Position numbers and translations under genes: made by a program | Shown here: positions 24,298 to 32,396 of the stretch, piece by piece | Position numbering within the stretch: position 1 is the stretch's first letter | Layout: each line of letters begins with the position of its first letter | The notes under the pieces: generated by a model | Told to the model about the DNA's origin: nothing | Seen by the model: the letters and a program-made list of their open reading frames with translations, nothing else | Database searches by the model: none | DNA from: an uncultured Campylobacter sp. | Lineage (GTDB): Bacteria; Actinomycetota; Actinomycetes; Mycobacteriales; Mycobacteriaceae | Direction of reading: 5' to 3' | Assembly: GCA_946221035.1 (NCBI GenBank) | Contig: CAMIME010000015.1 | Location: 1 to 44,700 of the forward strand | DNA length: 44,700 bases

Positions 24298-24930
24298 ATG
24301 ACTTTCGCACAAAAAGAACGCGAGCGCCTCGGCACGCTGCTGCTCAAAGTTGGCCCCGCCGCGCCCACGCTTAACGACGGTTGGCTCACCCGCGACCTCG
24401 CCGCCCACCTCTTCATCCGCGAGCGCAGGGCCTGGAAGGCCGGCGGGCTGTTCGTGGGTGCGCTCGAGGGCATCCTGGACGCCGAGATGGAAAAGCAGAA
24501 GGCGCGCCCGTACGAGGACGTGGTGCGCGAGTGGGCGGGTGGGCCCCCCGCACTGGTGAGGCCGTTCGACTCGAAGATCAACACCGCCGAGCACTTCATC
24601 CACCATGAGGACGTGCGCCGTGGGGGAGGGGAGAACGTCCCGCGCGAGTTCTCCAAGCGTGTGAACGAAGAGCTGCTGAAGTGGGCGGGGCGCTTCGGCA
24701 AGTTGGCGCTCAAGGGCTCGCCGGTTCCCGTGATCCTGACGCCGCCGAACCTGCCTCCGGTGACGGTGGGGGACAAGGCTGGCGTGTCCGAGCGCGGCGA
24801 CGACGTACTGCGTGTGACCGGCGAGCCCGGCGAGCTGTTGCTCTGGGTCTCCGGGCGCACTGATGCCGCGAAGGTGGAGCTGAGCGGCGCCGTGGAGAAG
24901 TTCGGGGAGTTCGAGATCGCGGGGATGTAG
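24298..24930 (+). CDS. TIGR03085 family DinB-like metal-binding protein
   Basis: A 210-residue protein with the four-helix DinB/maleylpyruvate-isomerase-like fold pattern: WLTRDLAAHLFIRERR (first His) near residue 30 and AEHFIHHEDVRRGG (His cluster) near 100. Proteins of this actinobacterial family are presumed to bind a divalent metal and are related to mycothiol-dependent enzymes; no substrate is known. The C-terminal half is a separate small domain. The start is supported by TACGCT 7 nt upstream. It stands between the secreted pair and ftsK. Confidence 0.8.
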   Translation: MTFAQKERERLGTLLLKVGPAAPTLNDGWLTRDLAAHLFIRERRAWKAGGLFVGALEGILDAEMEKQKARPYEDVVREWAGGPPALVRPFDSKINTAEHFIHHEDVRRGGGENVPREFSKRVNEELLKWAGRFGKLALKGSPVPVILTPPNLPPVTVGDKAGVSERGDDVLRVTGEPGELLLWVSGRTDAAKVELSGAVEKFGEFEIAGM

Positions 24931-24973
24931 CCGCACCCGGTGTGGCGGGTGTGGAAATTGTGATTTGGGGTAT

Positions 24974-24979
24974 TAAAGT
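24974..24979 (+). promoter_or_regulatory. -10 element for leaderless ftsK
   Basis: TAAAGT lies 7 nt before the ATG at 24987. Confidence 0.5.
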
Positions 24980-24986
24980 TACACCC

Positions 24987-27920
24987 ATGTCTGTCAAAAA
25001 CACGGCCCCGCGCTCGTCCCGCCCTCGTCCACGTGGTGGCGACGACGGCACCCGCTACACCGGGCCGGTGTCGATGACGCACCCACCTACGTCGTCGTCG
25101 GTGGCTGCCGACACCGCAAACGAGCGGGTCGGCTCCGCTTACAAACAGGTGGGTAGTTCCCTCGGCGCCGCTGCCCGCGGCGTCGGTTCCATTTTCGCCC
25201 GCCGTCACAAAGCGGAGGAACCGCTCGACGACGACTTCGGCTTCGAGCCCGAACCGGAACCTGCACCTGAACACAGCCGCCGCAGCCGTAACGAGCGGAC
25301 TGAACGCCCCAAGCGTGCCCAGCCCAACGCGCCTGACCATGGGCGCGACCGCGGCCCGAGCACATTCGAGGCGCACGCCGATGCCTGGGGGCTTGTCCTT
25401 ATCGGCCTGGCGGCGATCATCGGCGGCTCCGTCTGGTTCGACGTCGCGGGCCCGGTGGGGGACCTCATCTCCCGAGGCACGCACTGGCTCATCGGTGCAG
25501 GTGCGCTGATCTTGCCGGTGGTGCTCGTCGGCATTGCGGTTGCGCTGATGCTCAACGTACGCACCCCGGATGCGGTGCGCGCGAGGGTGACGGTGGGCTT
25601 TTCGATCATCACCGTTGCCATGCTTGGGATGATCCACGTGTTCGCCGGCAACCCGGCCGATTGGGAAGCCCGCCGGCTCGCGGGCGGCGCCATCGGCGCG
25701 TTCACCGGCGGGCTACTCGCAGCCGGTTTCTCCTCCTACGTTGCCGTGCCGCTATTAGCCCAGGTCATTGTGTACGGGGCGCTGAAAGCCACCGGGATCA
25801 CGGTGCGCGAGGCCTACGACTACCTCAAGGACCTCGTTTCCGGAATGCTCGGCAACGCTGACACCCCCGACCCCGACGACGAGGAGGATTCGGACCAGAA
25901 CTCCGACGAGAGAACCGACGACGAGTACGGCCACGTCGAACGCGACCTCGACGCCATCGCGGAGGGCCGCGAACGCCAGCCGCGCCCCCGCCCACGTCCG
26001 GCACCGGTGCAACGCCGACGCCCCCCGCGCACGCCGATGGAGGCCTACCCGGCGAACGAAGAGGACCTGTTCGACTTCGCCGACGAGCTCGACGAGGACA
26101 CCGAAAACACCGAAAACACAGCGGAGGCCGCCGGCTCCACCGTGGTGGTTCCGCGTCCGAAGCCGGCCCCCGAACTAGCGCGCACACCTGCCCCGCGTGC
26201 CGACGAAACGCGTGTGCTCCGGCCGGAGGATGAACAGGGGGATCGTCGAGAAGCGAAGGCCCCGGACGCGGTGCAGACCTCGCGCGAGCAGGTGGCGAAA
26301 GCGATCGCCGCGCGCTCGGAGCCTGTGCCGATGCAGGCGGTGAAGCAGATCGCGCGCGACTCGGATTACGCACTTCCGCAGACGGACCTGCTCACCCCGG
26401 GCAGTGCGCCGAAGATGCGCACTGAGGCCAACGATCGCATGATTGAGGCGATTACGGACGTGTTCGAGGAGTTCCGGGTCGATGCCACCGTCGTCGGGTT
26501 CTCCCGCGGGCCGACAGTGACGCGCTACGAGGTTGAACTCGGCCCCGGCGTGAAGGTGTCGAAAATTACGAACCTGCAGTCGAACCTGGCCTACGCCGTC
26601 GCGACGGACAACGTGCGCCTGTTGACCCCGATCCCCGGCAAGTCGCTCGTGGGCATCGAGGTGCCGAACCAGGACCGCGAGATGGTGCGGCTGCGCGACG
26701 TGTTGGATGCGCCCAAGGTGGCGCAGCAGGACGACCCGATGGTGATCGGCCTGGGCAAGGACATCGAGGGCGACTTCGTGGCGGCGTCGATTCAAAAGAT
26801 GCCGCACCTGCTGGTGGCAGGTTCGACGGGTTCTGGTAAGTCGGCGTTCGTGAACTCCATGCTGGTGTCGCTGCTCACGCGCGCCACCCCGGAGGATGTC
26901 CGCCTGATCCTCGTGGACCCGAAGATGGTGGAGCTCACGCCGTACGAGGGTATCCCGCACCTGATTACGCCGATCATCACGCAGCCGAAGAAGGCGGCCG
27001 CCGCGTTGCAGTGGCTGGTGGAAGAGATGGAGCAGCGCTACATGGACATGAAGTCCGCGCGCGTGCGCCACATTAAGGACTTCAACCGCAAGGTCCGCTC
27101 GGGCGAGCTCGCGGCACCCCCGGGTTCCGAGCGCGAGATGAAGCCGTACCCGTTCATCGTGTGCGTCGTCGACGAGCTCGCCGACCTCATGATGACCGCG
27201 CCGAAGGAGATCGAGGAATCCATCGTGCGCATTACCCAAAAGGCGCGTGCGGCCGGCATCCACCTGGTGCTTGCGACCCAGCGCCCCTCGGTGGACGTGG
27301 TCACGGGCCTGATTAAGACGAACGTGCCCTCGCGCCTCGCCTTCGCCACGTCGTCGCTCACCGATTCCCGCGTCATCCTGGACCAGGGCGGCGCCGAGAA
27401 GCTCATCGGCATGGGCGACGGCCTGTTCATCCCGCAGGGCGCGGGCAAGCCGCAGCGCCTCCAGGGTGCGTTCGTCACCGACGAGGAGATCCAGGCCGTC
27501 GTCGAGGCCGCGAAGAACCAGTCCGAACCCGAGTACGTCGAGGGCGTGACCGAGGAGAAGGCCGGCGAGCAGAAGGTCATCGACGACGACATCGGCAAGG
27601 ACATGGACGACCTCCTCGAAGCCGTCGAGCTCGTCGTCACCTCCCAGCTCGGCTCCACGTCGATGCTGCAGCGCAAGCTCCGCATCGGTTTCGCCAAAGC
27701 CGGCCGCCTCATGGATCTCATGGAATCGCGCGGCGTCGTCGGCCCCTCCGAAGGGTCGAAGGCGCGCGAGGTGCTGGTCAAGCCCGACGAGCTCGAGGAG
27801 ACCATCTGGATGATCAAGGGCGCCGACCCCGCCGAGGCCCCCAAAGAGGAGCCTTTGCTTGACGACGACTCCGTCTCCACCGTCACGGCCACCTACAACC
27901 CGACCGGCGGCGCGTTCTAA
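24987..27920 (+). CDS. ftsK: DNA translocase FtsK
   Basis: A 977-residue septal DNA pump that clears and aligns chromosome termini during division. The N-terminal 110 residues are basic and Ser/Pro-rich; four membrane helices follow (about 120-270), then a long acidic/Pro-rich linker (about 275-465) and the motor. Walker A GSTGSGKS is near residue 612, Walker B VCVVDELADLM near 726, then ATQRPSVDVVTG. The C-terminal gamma domain (LLEAVELVVTSQLGSTSMLQ onward) recognises orienting DNA words. The ATG at 24987 has a -10 hexamer 7 nt upstream. It converges on an HNH gene. Confidence 0.96.
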   Translation: MSVKNTAPRSSRPRPRGGDDGTRYTGPVSMTHPPTSSSVAADTANERVGSAYKQVGSSLGAAARGVGSIFARRHKAEEPLDDDFGFEPEPEPAPEHSRRSRNERTERPKRAQPNAPDHGRDRGPSTFEAHADAWGLVLIGLAAIIGGSVWFDVAGPVGDLISRGTHWLIGAGALILPVVLVGIAVALMLNVRTPDAVRARVTVGFSIITVAMLGMIHVFAGNPADWEARRLAGGAIGAFTGGLLAAGFSSYVAVPLLAQVIVYGALKATGITVREAYDYLKDLVSGMLGNADTPDPDDEEDSDQNSDERTDDEYGHVERDLDAIAEGRERQPRPRPRPAPVQRRRPPRTPMEAYPANEEDLFDFADELDEDTENTENTAEAAGSTVVVPRPKPAPELARTPAPRADETRVLRPEDEQGDRREAKAPDAVQTSREQVAKAIAARSEPVPMQAVKQIARDSDYALPQTDLLTPGSAPKMRTEANDRMIEAITDVFEEFRVDATVVGFSRGPTVTRYEVELGPGVKVSKITNLQSNLAYAVATDNVRLLTPIPGKSLVGIEVPNQDREMVRLRDVLDAPKVAQQDDPMVIGLGKDIEGDFVAASIQKMPHLLVAGSTGSGKSAFVNSMLVSLLTRATPEDVRLILVDPKMVELTPYEGIPHLITPIITQPKKAAAALQWLVEEMEQRYMDMKSARVRHIKDFNRKVRSGELAAPPGSEREMKPYPFIVCVVDELADLMMTAPKEIEESIVRITQKARAAGIHLVLATQRPSVDVVTGLIKTNVPSRLAFATSSLTDSRVILDQGGAEKLIGMGDGLFIPQGAGKPQRLQGAFVTDEEIQAVVEAAKNQSEPEYVEGVTEEKAGEQKVIDDDIGKDMDDLLEAVELVVTSQLGSTSMLQRKLRIGFAKAGRLMDLMESRGVVGPSEGSKAREVLVKPDELEETIWMIKGADPAEAPKEEPLLDDDSVSTVTATYNPTGGAF

Positions 27921-27952
27921 CTTCCGGGCACGCCGAACGGCCCGATGACGGG

Positions 27953-29068
27953 CTAGAAGAGCAGTTGCATGGCACCGGGTGGGTGGATGGGGTTGTCGAC
28001 GGGGATCCCGCGTGGCGAGTGCCACCTTGGTCTTCCATCGTCGACATCGATGCGGCCCCATTTTCTTCTGTGGGGGTTGTCGTCGTTGGTGCGGTTGTGG
28101 AACCTGCACAGCGGCACCAGGTTCGCCGCGTTGGTGTCCCCACCCTGTGACCACGCGTGGATGTGGTGGGTCTCGCACGATTGGGCGGCGTGCCTGCACC
28201 CCGGCACCGGGCACCCCGGGGTGACAAGGGCGGCGAGGTCACGTTGCTTCTCGTTGGCAAAGCGTGCCCCGCGGTACATGTTCACCGCACCTTCAACCGG
28301 GTGAAACACCGCCACATCGAGCGTGTCACCGAGGTGCTGAGTGAGGTACTCGGCACCGGTGATGGAGGTGCCGTCGGTCATGTGCAGCACGGTGTCGTCG
28401 CCGTCGCCGTTGAGGATGCGCAGGTGCACATCGAGTGGGATGAGGATCATGGGGCGTGGTACGGCGCGGGCGATGAATTCGGCTACAACCTCGTCCACAT
28501 CCGCCGCGTCGGTGCCGTCTCCCGTGGTGGGGGTGGGGGTGTGGAAGAGGGTGAGGAAACGCGCCAACATCTGCGGCCCTGCGGGCAGGTCGGGGTTGAG
28601 GTTTTGCCGTAGGAAGAACTCCAGATCGGCGATATCGCGCTCTGAGGCGGTGATGATGATGGTGCGGTACCCGCAGCGTGAGCGCAGGATCCGCACCCCG
28701 GGTGTGGGGGCTTTCGCGGGTGTGTTGATGAGTTCGGCCAACTGTTGCTTCAGGCGGCGAAAGGAGCCTGTGATGCGCAGTGCTTTGCACCTGAGTGCCC
28801 ACCGGTCTGCTTCATCCTCGACGCGGCGGAGTTTGGACTCGATGTAGGCGAGTTGGTCGATGCTGCGCCCTGAGCCGAGTGCGAGGATGAGCGCGTCGCG
28901 TTGCTGCTTGCGAAACCGGGTGGGGCCGTAGTAGGTGTCGTGGACGCGGCGAAAGCCGGTGAGGAGGTGTGGGGTCAGGCCTGCGTTTGTGGCGGCGGCG
29001 TGGTCGAAGCCGGCGAGGGCTTCAAGCCCTGCCGTGGAGAGTGCTTCGAGGAGTTCGCCGAATGTCAT
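27953..29068 (-). CDS. HNH endonuclease with DUF222 domain
   Basis: A 371-residue protein with an N-terminal DUF222 helical region and a C-terminal HNH nuclease: CPVPGCRHAAQSCETHHIHA then NLVPLCRFHNR, including the Cys pairs that bind zinc and the HH catalytic pair. This family (related to the 13E12 repeat proteins of mycobacteria) is multi-copy and often variable in actinobacteria; a role in mobile or defence functions is suspected but unproven. The ATG at 29068 has TAGCGT 8 nt upstream. Two inverted DnaA boxes lie 55 to 85 nt upstream of the start. Confidence 0.88.
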   Translation of the reverse strand: MTFGELLEALSTAGLEALAGFDHAAATNAGLTPHLLTGFRRVHDTYYGPTRFRKQQRDALILALGSGRSIDQLAYIESKLRRVEDEADRWALRCKALRITGSFRRLKQQLAELINTPAKAPTPGVRILRSRCGYRTIIITASERDIADLEFFLRQNLNPDLPAGPQMLARFLTLFHTPTPTTGDGTDAADVDEVVAEFIARAVPRPMILIPLDVHLRILNGDGDDTVLHMTDGTSITGAEYLTQHLGDTLDVAVFHPVEGAVNMYRGARFANEKQRDLAALVTPGCPVPGCRHAAQSCETHHIHAWSQGGDTNAANLVPLCRFHNRTNDDNPHRRKWGRIDVDDGRPRWHSPRGIPVDNPIHPPGAMQLLF

Positions 29069-29076
29069 AGCCTAAG

Positions 29077-29082
29077 ACGCTA
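29077..29082 (-). promoter_or_regulatory. -10 element for the HNH/DUF222 gene
   Basis: TAGCGT on the minus strand, 8 nt before the ATG at 29068. Confidence 0.4.
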
Positions 29083-29121
29083 ACCACTCACTCCACTCAA
29101 GCGGAAGCCCCCCACCGAAAA

Positions 29122-29153
29122 CTGTGGATAACTCCCGACACGGTTATCCACAG
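29122..29153. promoter_or_regulatory. Inverted pair of consensus DnaA boxes
   Basis: CTGTGGATAAC (29122-29132) and GTTATCCACAG (29143-29153) are perfect 11-bp inverted arms with a 10-nt spacer. Each contains the full DnaA box TTATCCACA. The pair lies in the 308-nt gap between the HNH gene and the terC riboswitch, upstream of both promoters. DnaA-dependent regulation or titration is possible. Confidence 0.6.
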
Positions 29154-29231
29154 CCATCACCCACCGCAAAACCACAACCAGCCACAACACCGGTTCCCAA
29201 AACCTGGCGCGCTGACACGCGGCAGCGCGTG

Positions 29232-29237
29232 TAAGGT
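29232..29237 (+). promoter_or_regulatory. Candidate -10 element for the terC riboswitch transcript
   Basis: TAAGGT places a transcript start near 29244, just before the conserved GGGGAGTA of the riboswitch. Confidence 0.45.
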
Positions 29238-29245
29238 GATACGCG

Positions 29246-29368
29246 CTTGGAGGGGAGTACCCCGAAATTGTCCGAGATCGTCAGCACGGAGCCGTCGAAA
29301 AGCAATGGCCCCGGTCCGGACGGCCCGCGTGGGTGGGGGAGACCTCCGGTAATCACTGCTACCGGAGG
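29246..29368 (+). promoter_or_regulatory. yybP-ykoY manganese riboswitch upstream of terC
   Basis: The conserved aptamer words are present in order: GGGGAGTA (29252-29259), CGTCAGCAC (29279-29287) and GAGACC (29339-29344). Family knowledge: this RNA binds Mn2+ and controls terC/alx/mntP-type genes. The expression platform is visible: CCTCCGGTA (29343-29351) can pair with TACCGGAGG (29360-29368), hiding the ribosome site GGAGG, or its CCTCC can pair with GGAGG at 29249-29253 to close the aptamer. Mn2+ would then free the ribosome site, an ON switch. Confidence 0.85.
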
Positions 29369-29376
29369 ATAAAACT

Positions 29377-30549
29377 ATGCATGTCCCGCTGCTTGTTTGG
29401 CTGATCACCTCGGCGGTGATCCTGGGATTTTTCATCTTTGACTTTGTCTCGCACGTGCGCACCCCGCACGAGCCGTCCGTGAAGGAATCGGGCGGCTGGG
29501 CGCTGTTTTACATGGCCATGGCCGGAATCTTCGGCGGGATCGTGTGGTGGCTGTGGGACTCGCAGCACGCCGTCGAGTTCTACACGGGCTACCTCACCGA
29601 GCTCTCGCTGTCGGTGGATAACCTCTTCGTCTTCGCGCTGATCATGAGCGCGTTCCGGATCCCGCGGGCGTACCAGCAAAAGGTGCTGCTCATCGGCATC
29701 GTGATGGCGCTGGTCTTCCGCCTTCTGTTCATCTTGCTCGGTGCCGTGATCATCGAGGCCTGGTCCGACGTGTTCTACCTCTTCGCCGCGTTCTTGCTCT
29801 ACACGGCGATCAAGATGGTCTACGACGAAGCGACCGACCAGCCGGAGACCGACCCGAACGACATGTTCGTGGTGAAGACCCTGCGCAAGGTCATCCCGGT
29901 GACGAAGTCGTACCACAGCGACAAGCTCGTCTCGGCAACGAATGCCGGCAAGAAGGCCGTCACCCCGCTGTTCGTGGCGCTGCTGGCCATCGGGTTCATC
30001 GACGTCATGTTCGCGTTCGACTCCATCCCCGCCATCTACGGCATCACCCAGGAGCCGTTCCTGGTGTTCACCGCCAACGCGTTCGCGCTGCTCGGCCTGC
30101 GCCAGCTGTTCTTCCTGCTCAACGGCCTGCTGGACAAGCTGATCTACCTTCCGTACGGGCTGGCGATTGTCCTGGGCTTCATCGGCGTGAAGCTCCTGCT
30201 GCACGCGCTGCACGAGAACAACCTGCCGTTTATCAACGGCGGCGAAGGCCTGAATGTGCCGGAGATCGGTACCATCACCTCGCTCATGGTCATCGTGGGC
30301 ACCCTGGCGATCACGGCCATCGCGTCGCTGGCCAAGGAGCGCCAGATGATCAAGTCGGGCGAGAAGGACCCGAACGGCCCGCAGTACCACATCGATTTCG
30401 ACGACCACGGCAACCGCCGCAAGGTGGACAACAACGGCAACCACATCGAGTGGATCGACGACCCGGCCACCTCAGGCAAGGGCGACCACACCGCCACCGG
30501 CTCGCGCGACACCGACCACCTGGACGTCGCGCGCGACGGCGCTAACTAA
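29377..30549 (+). CDS. TerC family integral membrane protein
   Basis: A 390-residue protein with about nine membrane segments and the TerC-family motifs ELSLSVDNLFVFALIMSAF and FAFDSIPAIYGITQEPFLVF, whose acidic residues lie in membrane helices. TerC/Alx proteins are implicated in manganese efflux and tellurite or pH stress. The C-terminal 60 residues are hydrophilic and charged. The ATG at 29377 lies 8 nt after a GGAGG that can be sequestered in the riboswitch hairpin, supporting a manganese role. The stop overlaps the convergent yciI stop by 8 nt. Confidence 0.92.
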   Translation: MHVPLLVWLITSAVILGFFIFDFVSHVRTPHEPSVKESGGWALFYMAMAGIFGGIVWWLWDSQHAVEFYTGYLTELSLSVDNLFVFALIMSAFRIPRAYQQKVLLIGIVMALVFRLLFILLGAVIIEAWSDVFYLFAAFLLYTAIKMVYDEATDQPETDPNDMFVVKTLRKVIPVTKSYHSDKLVSATNAGKKAVTPLFVALLAIGFIDVMFAFDSIPAIYGITQEPFLVFTANAFALLGLRQLFFLLNGLLDKLIYLPYGLAIVLGFIGVKLLLHALHENNLPFINGGEGLNVPEIGTITSLMVIVGTLAITAIASLAKERQMIKSGEKDPNGPQYHIDFDDHGNRRKVDNNGNHIEWIDDPATSGKGDHTATGSRDTDHLDVARDGAN

Positions 30550-30829
30550 AGGTATTCGCCACCGGGTTCCACTCGCGCACCTCGCGGCTGGCGAGGGCCC
30601 CGGCGGCAACATAGGGGTCGGCGTCGAGGATGGTTTCGGCGTCGGCGACGCTTGCGTCGTCGTCAAGCTGGAGCACGATGAGCGCTTGACCGCCGTCAAC
30701 GTACGGCCCGGAGCCGAGGATGCGGCCGAGCGCGAGCTGGCTCTGGATGAACTCGCGGTGGGCGGGCCGCGTGTCGCTGACAAGCTTTGCGTTTTCACCG
30801 TAGGTGTAGGTGGCTGCGAAGTACTTCAT
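30542..30829 (-). CDS. YciI family protein
   Basis: A 95-residue YCII-domain protein (alpha/beta ferredoxin-like) with the N terminus MKYFAATYTYG, a His/Asp-type motif (RPAHREF) and GPYVDGGQALIVLQ. Members are small and mostly of unknown function; some are dehydrochlorinases or fused to sigma factors. I chose ATG at 30829, not 30841, because TATGCT lies 7 nt upstream. It converges on terC and is divergent from pgsA, the two -10 elements being 8 nt apart. Confidence 0.85.
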   Translation of the reverse strand: MKYFAATYTYGENAKLVSDTRPAHREFIQSQLALGRILGSGPYVDGGQALIVLQLDDDASVADAETILDADPYVAAGALASREVREWNPVANTFS

Positions 30830-30836
30830 GGCGACA

Positions 30837-30856
30837 AGCATAGGGGTGGGTAAGGT
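30837..30856. promoter_or_regulatory. Divergent leaderless promoters of yciI and pgsA
   Basis: TATGCT on the minus strand (30837-30842) lies 7 nt before the yciI ATG; TAAGGT on the plus strand (30851-30856) lies 7 nt before the pgsA GTG. The -10 elements are separated by 8 bp, so the two polymerases would compete. Confidence 0.5.
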
Positions 30857-30863
30857 GACAGCC

Positions 30864-31394
30864 GTGAGCCAGTCGAATTGGAACCTGCCGAACATCCTGA
30901 CCAGCCTGCGGATTCTGTTTATTCCGGTCTTCGCCTGGCTGGTGCTCACCCAGCAGTGGTGGTGGGCGTTCGGGCTGTTCGTGGCGCTGATGATCACCGA
31001 CAAGCTCGACGGCGACATCGCGCGCGCCCGGGGTCTGGTGACCAACTTCGGCAAAATCGCCGACCCGATCGCGGACAAGGCGCTGATGATCACGGCGCTG
31101 GTGACGCTCAACATCGCCTCAACGCTGCCCGTGTGGGTGACGGTGGTGATTGTGGTGCGCGAGCTCGGCATCACGTTCTGGCGCGTGTGGATGCTGCGCC
31201 ACGGCAAAGTCGTCCCCGCGTCCAAGGGCGGCAAGATCAAGACCGCGCTACAAACTGTCGCGGTGGGGATGTATCTGTGCCCGCTGCCTGCGTGGATGGA
31301 CACGCCGACGTTTGTGGTCATGCTCGCCGCAGTAGCGGTCACGGTGGTCACGGGCGTGCAGTACATCGCAGACGCGGATAAGGCCAACGCATGA
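30864..31394 (+). CDS. pgsA: CDP-diacylglycerol--glycerol-3-phosphate 3-phosphatidyltransferase
   Basis: A 176-residue membrane enzyme of the CDP-alcohol phosphatidyltransferase family that makes phosphatidylglycerol phosphate. The complete motif D-x2-DG-x2-AR-x8-G-x3-D-x3-D is visible beginning DKLDGDIARARG near residue 45, amid about five membrane segments. The GTG start is fixed by TAAGGT 7 nt upstream. The stop overlaps cinA (ATGA). The pgsA-cinA-clgR-pspA order is conserved in corynebacteria. Confidence 0.92.
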   Translation: MSQSNWNLPNILTSLRILFIPVFAWLVLTQQWWWAFGLFVALMITDKLDGDIARARGLVTNFGKIADPIADKALMITALVTLNIASTLPVWVTVVIVVRELGITFWRVWMLRHGKVVPASKGGKIKTALQTVAVGMYLCPLPAWMDTPTFVVMLAAVAVTVVTGVQYIADADKANA

Positions 31395-31927
31395 TCGCGC
31401 AATCGCTTATCGACGAACTCCGTTCCCACCACCAGACCATCAGTTTCTGCGAATCCCTGACCGCGGGACTGGCCTGCGCCACCGTGGCGGACATCCCTGG
31501 CGCCTCTGACGTGCTGCGCGGAGGGTTGGTGACCTACTCCACGGACCTGAAAACGTCGGTTGCTGGTGTGGACCCGGACGTGGTTTCTGCCCATGGTGTT
31601 GTGTCCTCGCAGGTTGCCCGCGAGATGGCGCGAGGGGCGCGCAGGGTGTGCGGTTCGGACTGGGCGGTGGCGCTGACCGGGGTGGCCGGCCCGGATGACC
31701 AGGACGGCGTACCCGCAGGCACGGTGTGGCTGGGGTTGGCGGGGCCACACTGGACGGCGTCGTCGCCTGCGGCGGACTGGGTGGACCCGATCCATAGCCG
31801 GTTCGCGCTGGCAGACAGCCTGGACGAACCTGTGCGGGTGCTCGCGGGGGACCGCAACACGGTGCGCCGGCTGGCCGTCGAGGCCGCCCTTTCCGGGGTG
31901 CTGCGCGCTGTGCGGGAACAAAGTTAG
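31391..31927 (+). CDS. cinA: CinA family nicotinamide-nucleotide amidohydrolase domain protein
   Basis: A 178-residue protein corresponding to the C-terminal PncC/CinA amidohydrolase domain, which deamidates nicotinamide mononucleotide. Conserved stretches are SFCESLTAGL near residue 18, GGLVTYSTDLK near 46, VALTGVAGPD near 96 and GTVWLG. The N-terminal MoCF-like domain of full CinA is absent, as usual for this locus. ATG overlaps the pgsA stop. A GCTTATCGACG word sits at codons 5-8 (SLID). Confidence 0.88.
   Translation: MIAQSLIDELRSHHQTISFCESLTAGLACATVADIPGASDVLRGGLVTYSTDLKTSVAGVDPDVVSAHGVVSSQVAREMARGARRVCGSDWAVALTGVAGPDDQDGVPAGTVWLGLAGPHWTASSPAADWVDPIHSRFALADSLDEPVRVLAGDRNTVRRLAVEAALSGVLRAVREQS
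31405..31415 (+). repeat. GCTTATCGACG word (forward), at the start of cinA
   Basis: Exact copy of the over-represented word encoding Ser-Leu-Ile-Asp, within 25 nt of the cinA start. Confidence 0.6.
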
Positions 31928-31950
31928 GCGCTGGGTCGTTATAGATCCTG

Positions 31951-32304
31951 ATGACAACAACGACGCTGCTTTTCGACACTCCCGTAGAGGTCCCCGCCGC
32001 CCCCCGCACCGACACCGTGCGCGAGCCGCTCTTCCGGGAGGCGCTCGGGATGTCGCTGCGTGCTTTCCGCGCGGATAAGGGCGTCACGCTGCGCCAGCTG
32101 GCCAAGCAGGCCCGCGTGTCCTCCGGCTACATCTCCGAGCTCGAGCGCGGGCGAAAAGAAGTGTCTTCCGAGTTGCTGGCCTCGCTGTGCGACGCGCTCG
32201 GCGCCACCGTGTCCGAGGTGCTGCTTGAGGCGGTGGCGAACATGTCGCTGCACGACTTCAACGAGGAACTCGCGGCAACCACACCGGCGGCGGCAGAAGC
32301 CTAG
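31951..32304 (+). CDS. clgR: ClgR-type XRE transcriptional regulator
   Basis: A 117-residue regulator with a helix-turn-helix near residues 42-68 (VTLRQLAKQARVSSGYISEL, then ERGRKEVSSELLASL). ClgR in Corynebacterium and Mycobacterium activates clp protease, DNA repair and envelope-stress genes, including pspA downstream. The ATG at 31951 lies 23 nt after cinA; a longer N-terminal tail (about 35 residues, low complexity) precedes the HTH. Its instability through ClpP proteolysis is known for the family, not visible here. Confidence 0.9.
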   Translation: MTTTTLLFDTPVEVPAAPRTDTVREPLFREALGMSLRAFRADKGVTLRQLAKQARVSSGYISELERGRKEVSSELLASLCDALGATVSEVLLEAVANMSLHDFNEELAATTPAAAEA

Positions 32305-32355
32305 AAGCGGTTGCCCCAGCGCTGCGGTTTGAACGTGGCTAACATGGTTCACCGT

Positions 32356-32361
32356 TACTGT
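32356..32361 (+). promoter_or_regulatory. Candidate -10 element for pspA
   Basis: TACTGT lies about 36 nt upstream of the pspA ATG in the 92-nt clgR-pspA gap. Confidence 0.3.
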
Positions 32362-32396
32362 TAAGACACATTTAGCGGAAAGGTCACGGTCGCACC

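Noticed and set aside
27940..27953. Terminator between ftsK and the HNH gene
   Set aside because: The stem is only GCCCG/CGGGC with no T tract, too weak to call.
29289..29303. GTCGAAAAGC in the terC leader as a copy of the repeated word
   Set aside because: It is a one-base variant and falls inside the riboswitch aptamer, so it was not counted.
32330..32351. TGAAC and GTTCA half-sites upstream of pspA as a second biotin operator
   Set aside because: The spacing is 12 nt where BioQ sites have 3, and pspA has no link to biotin.
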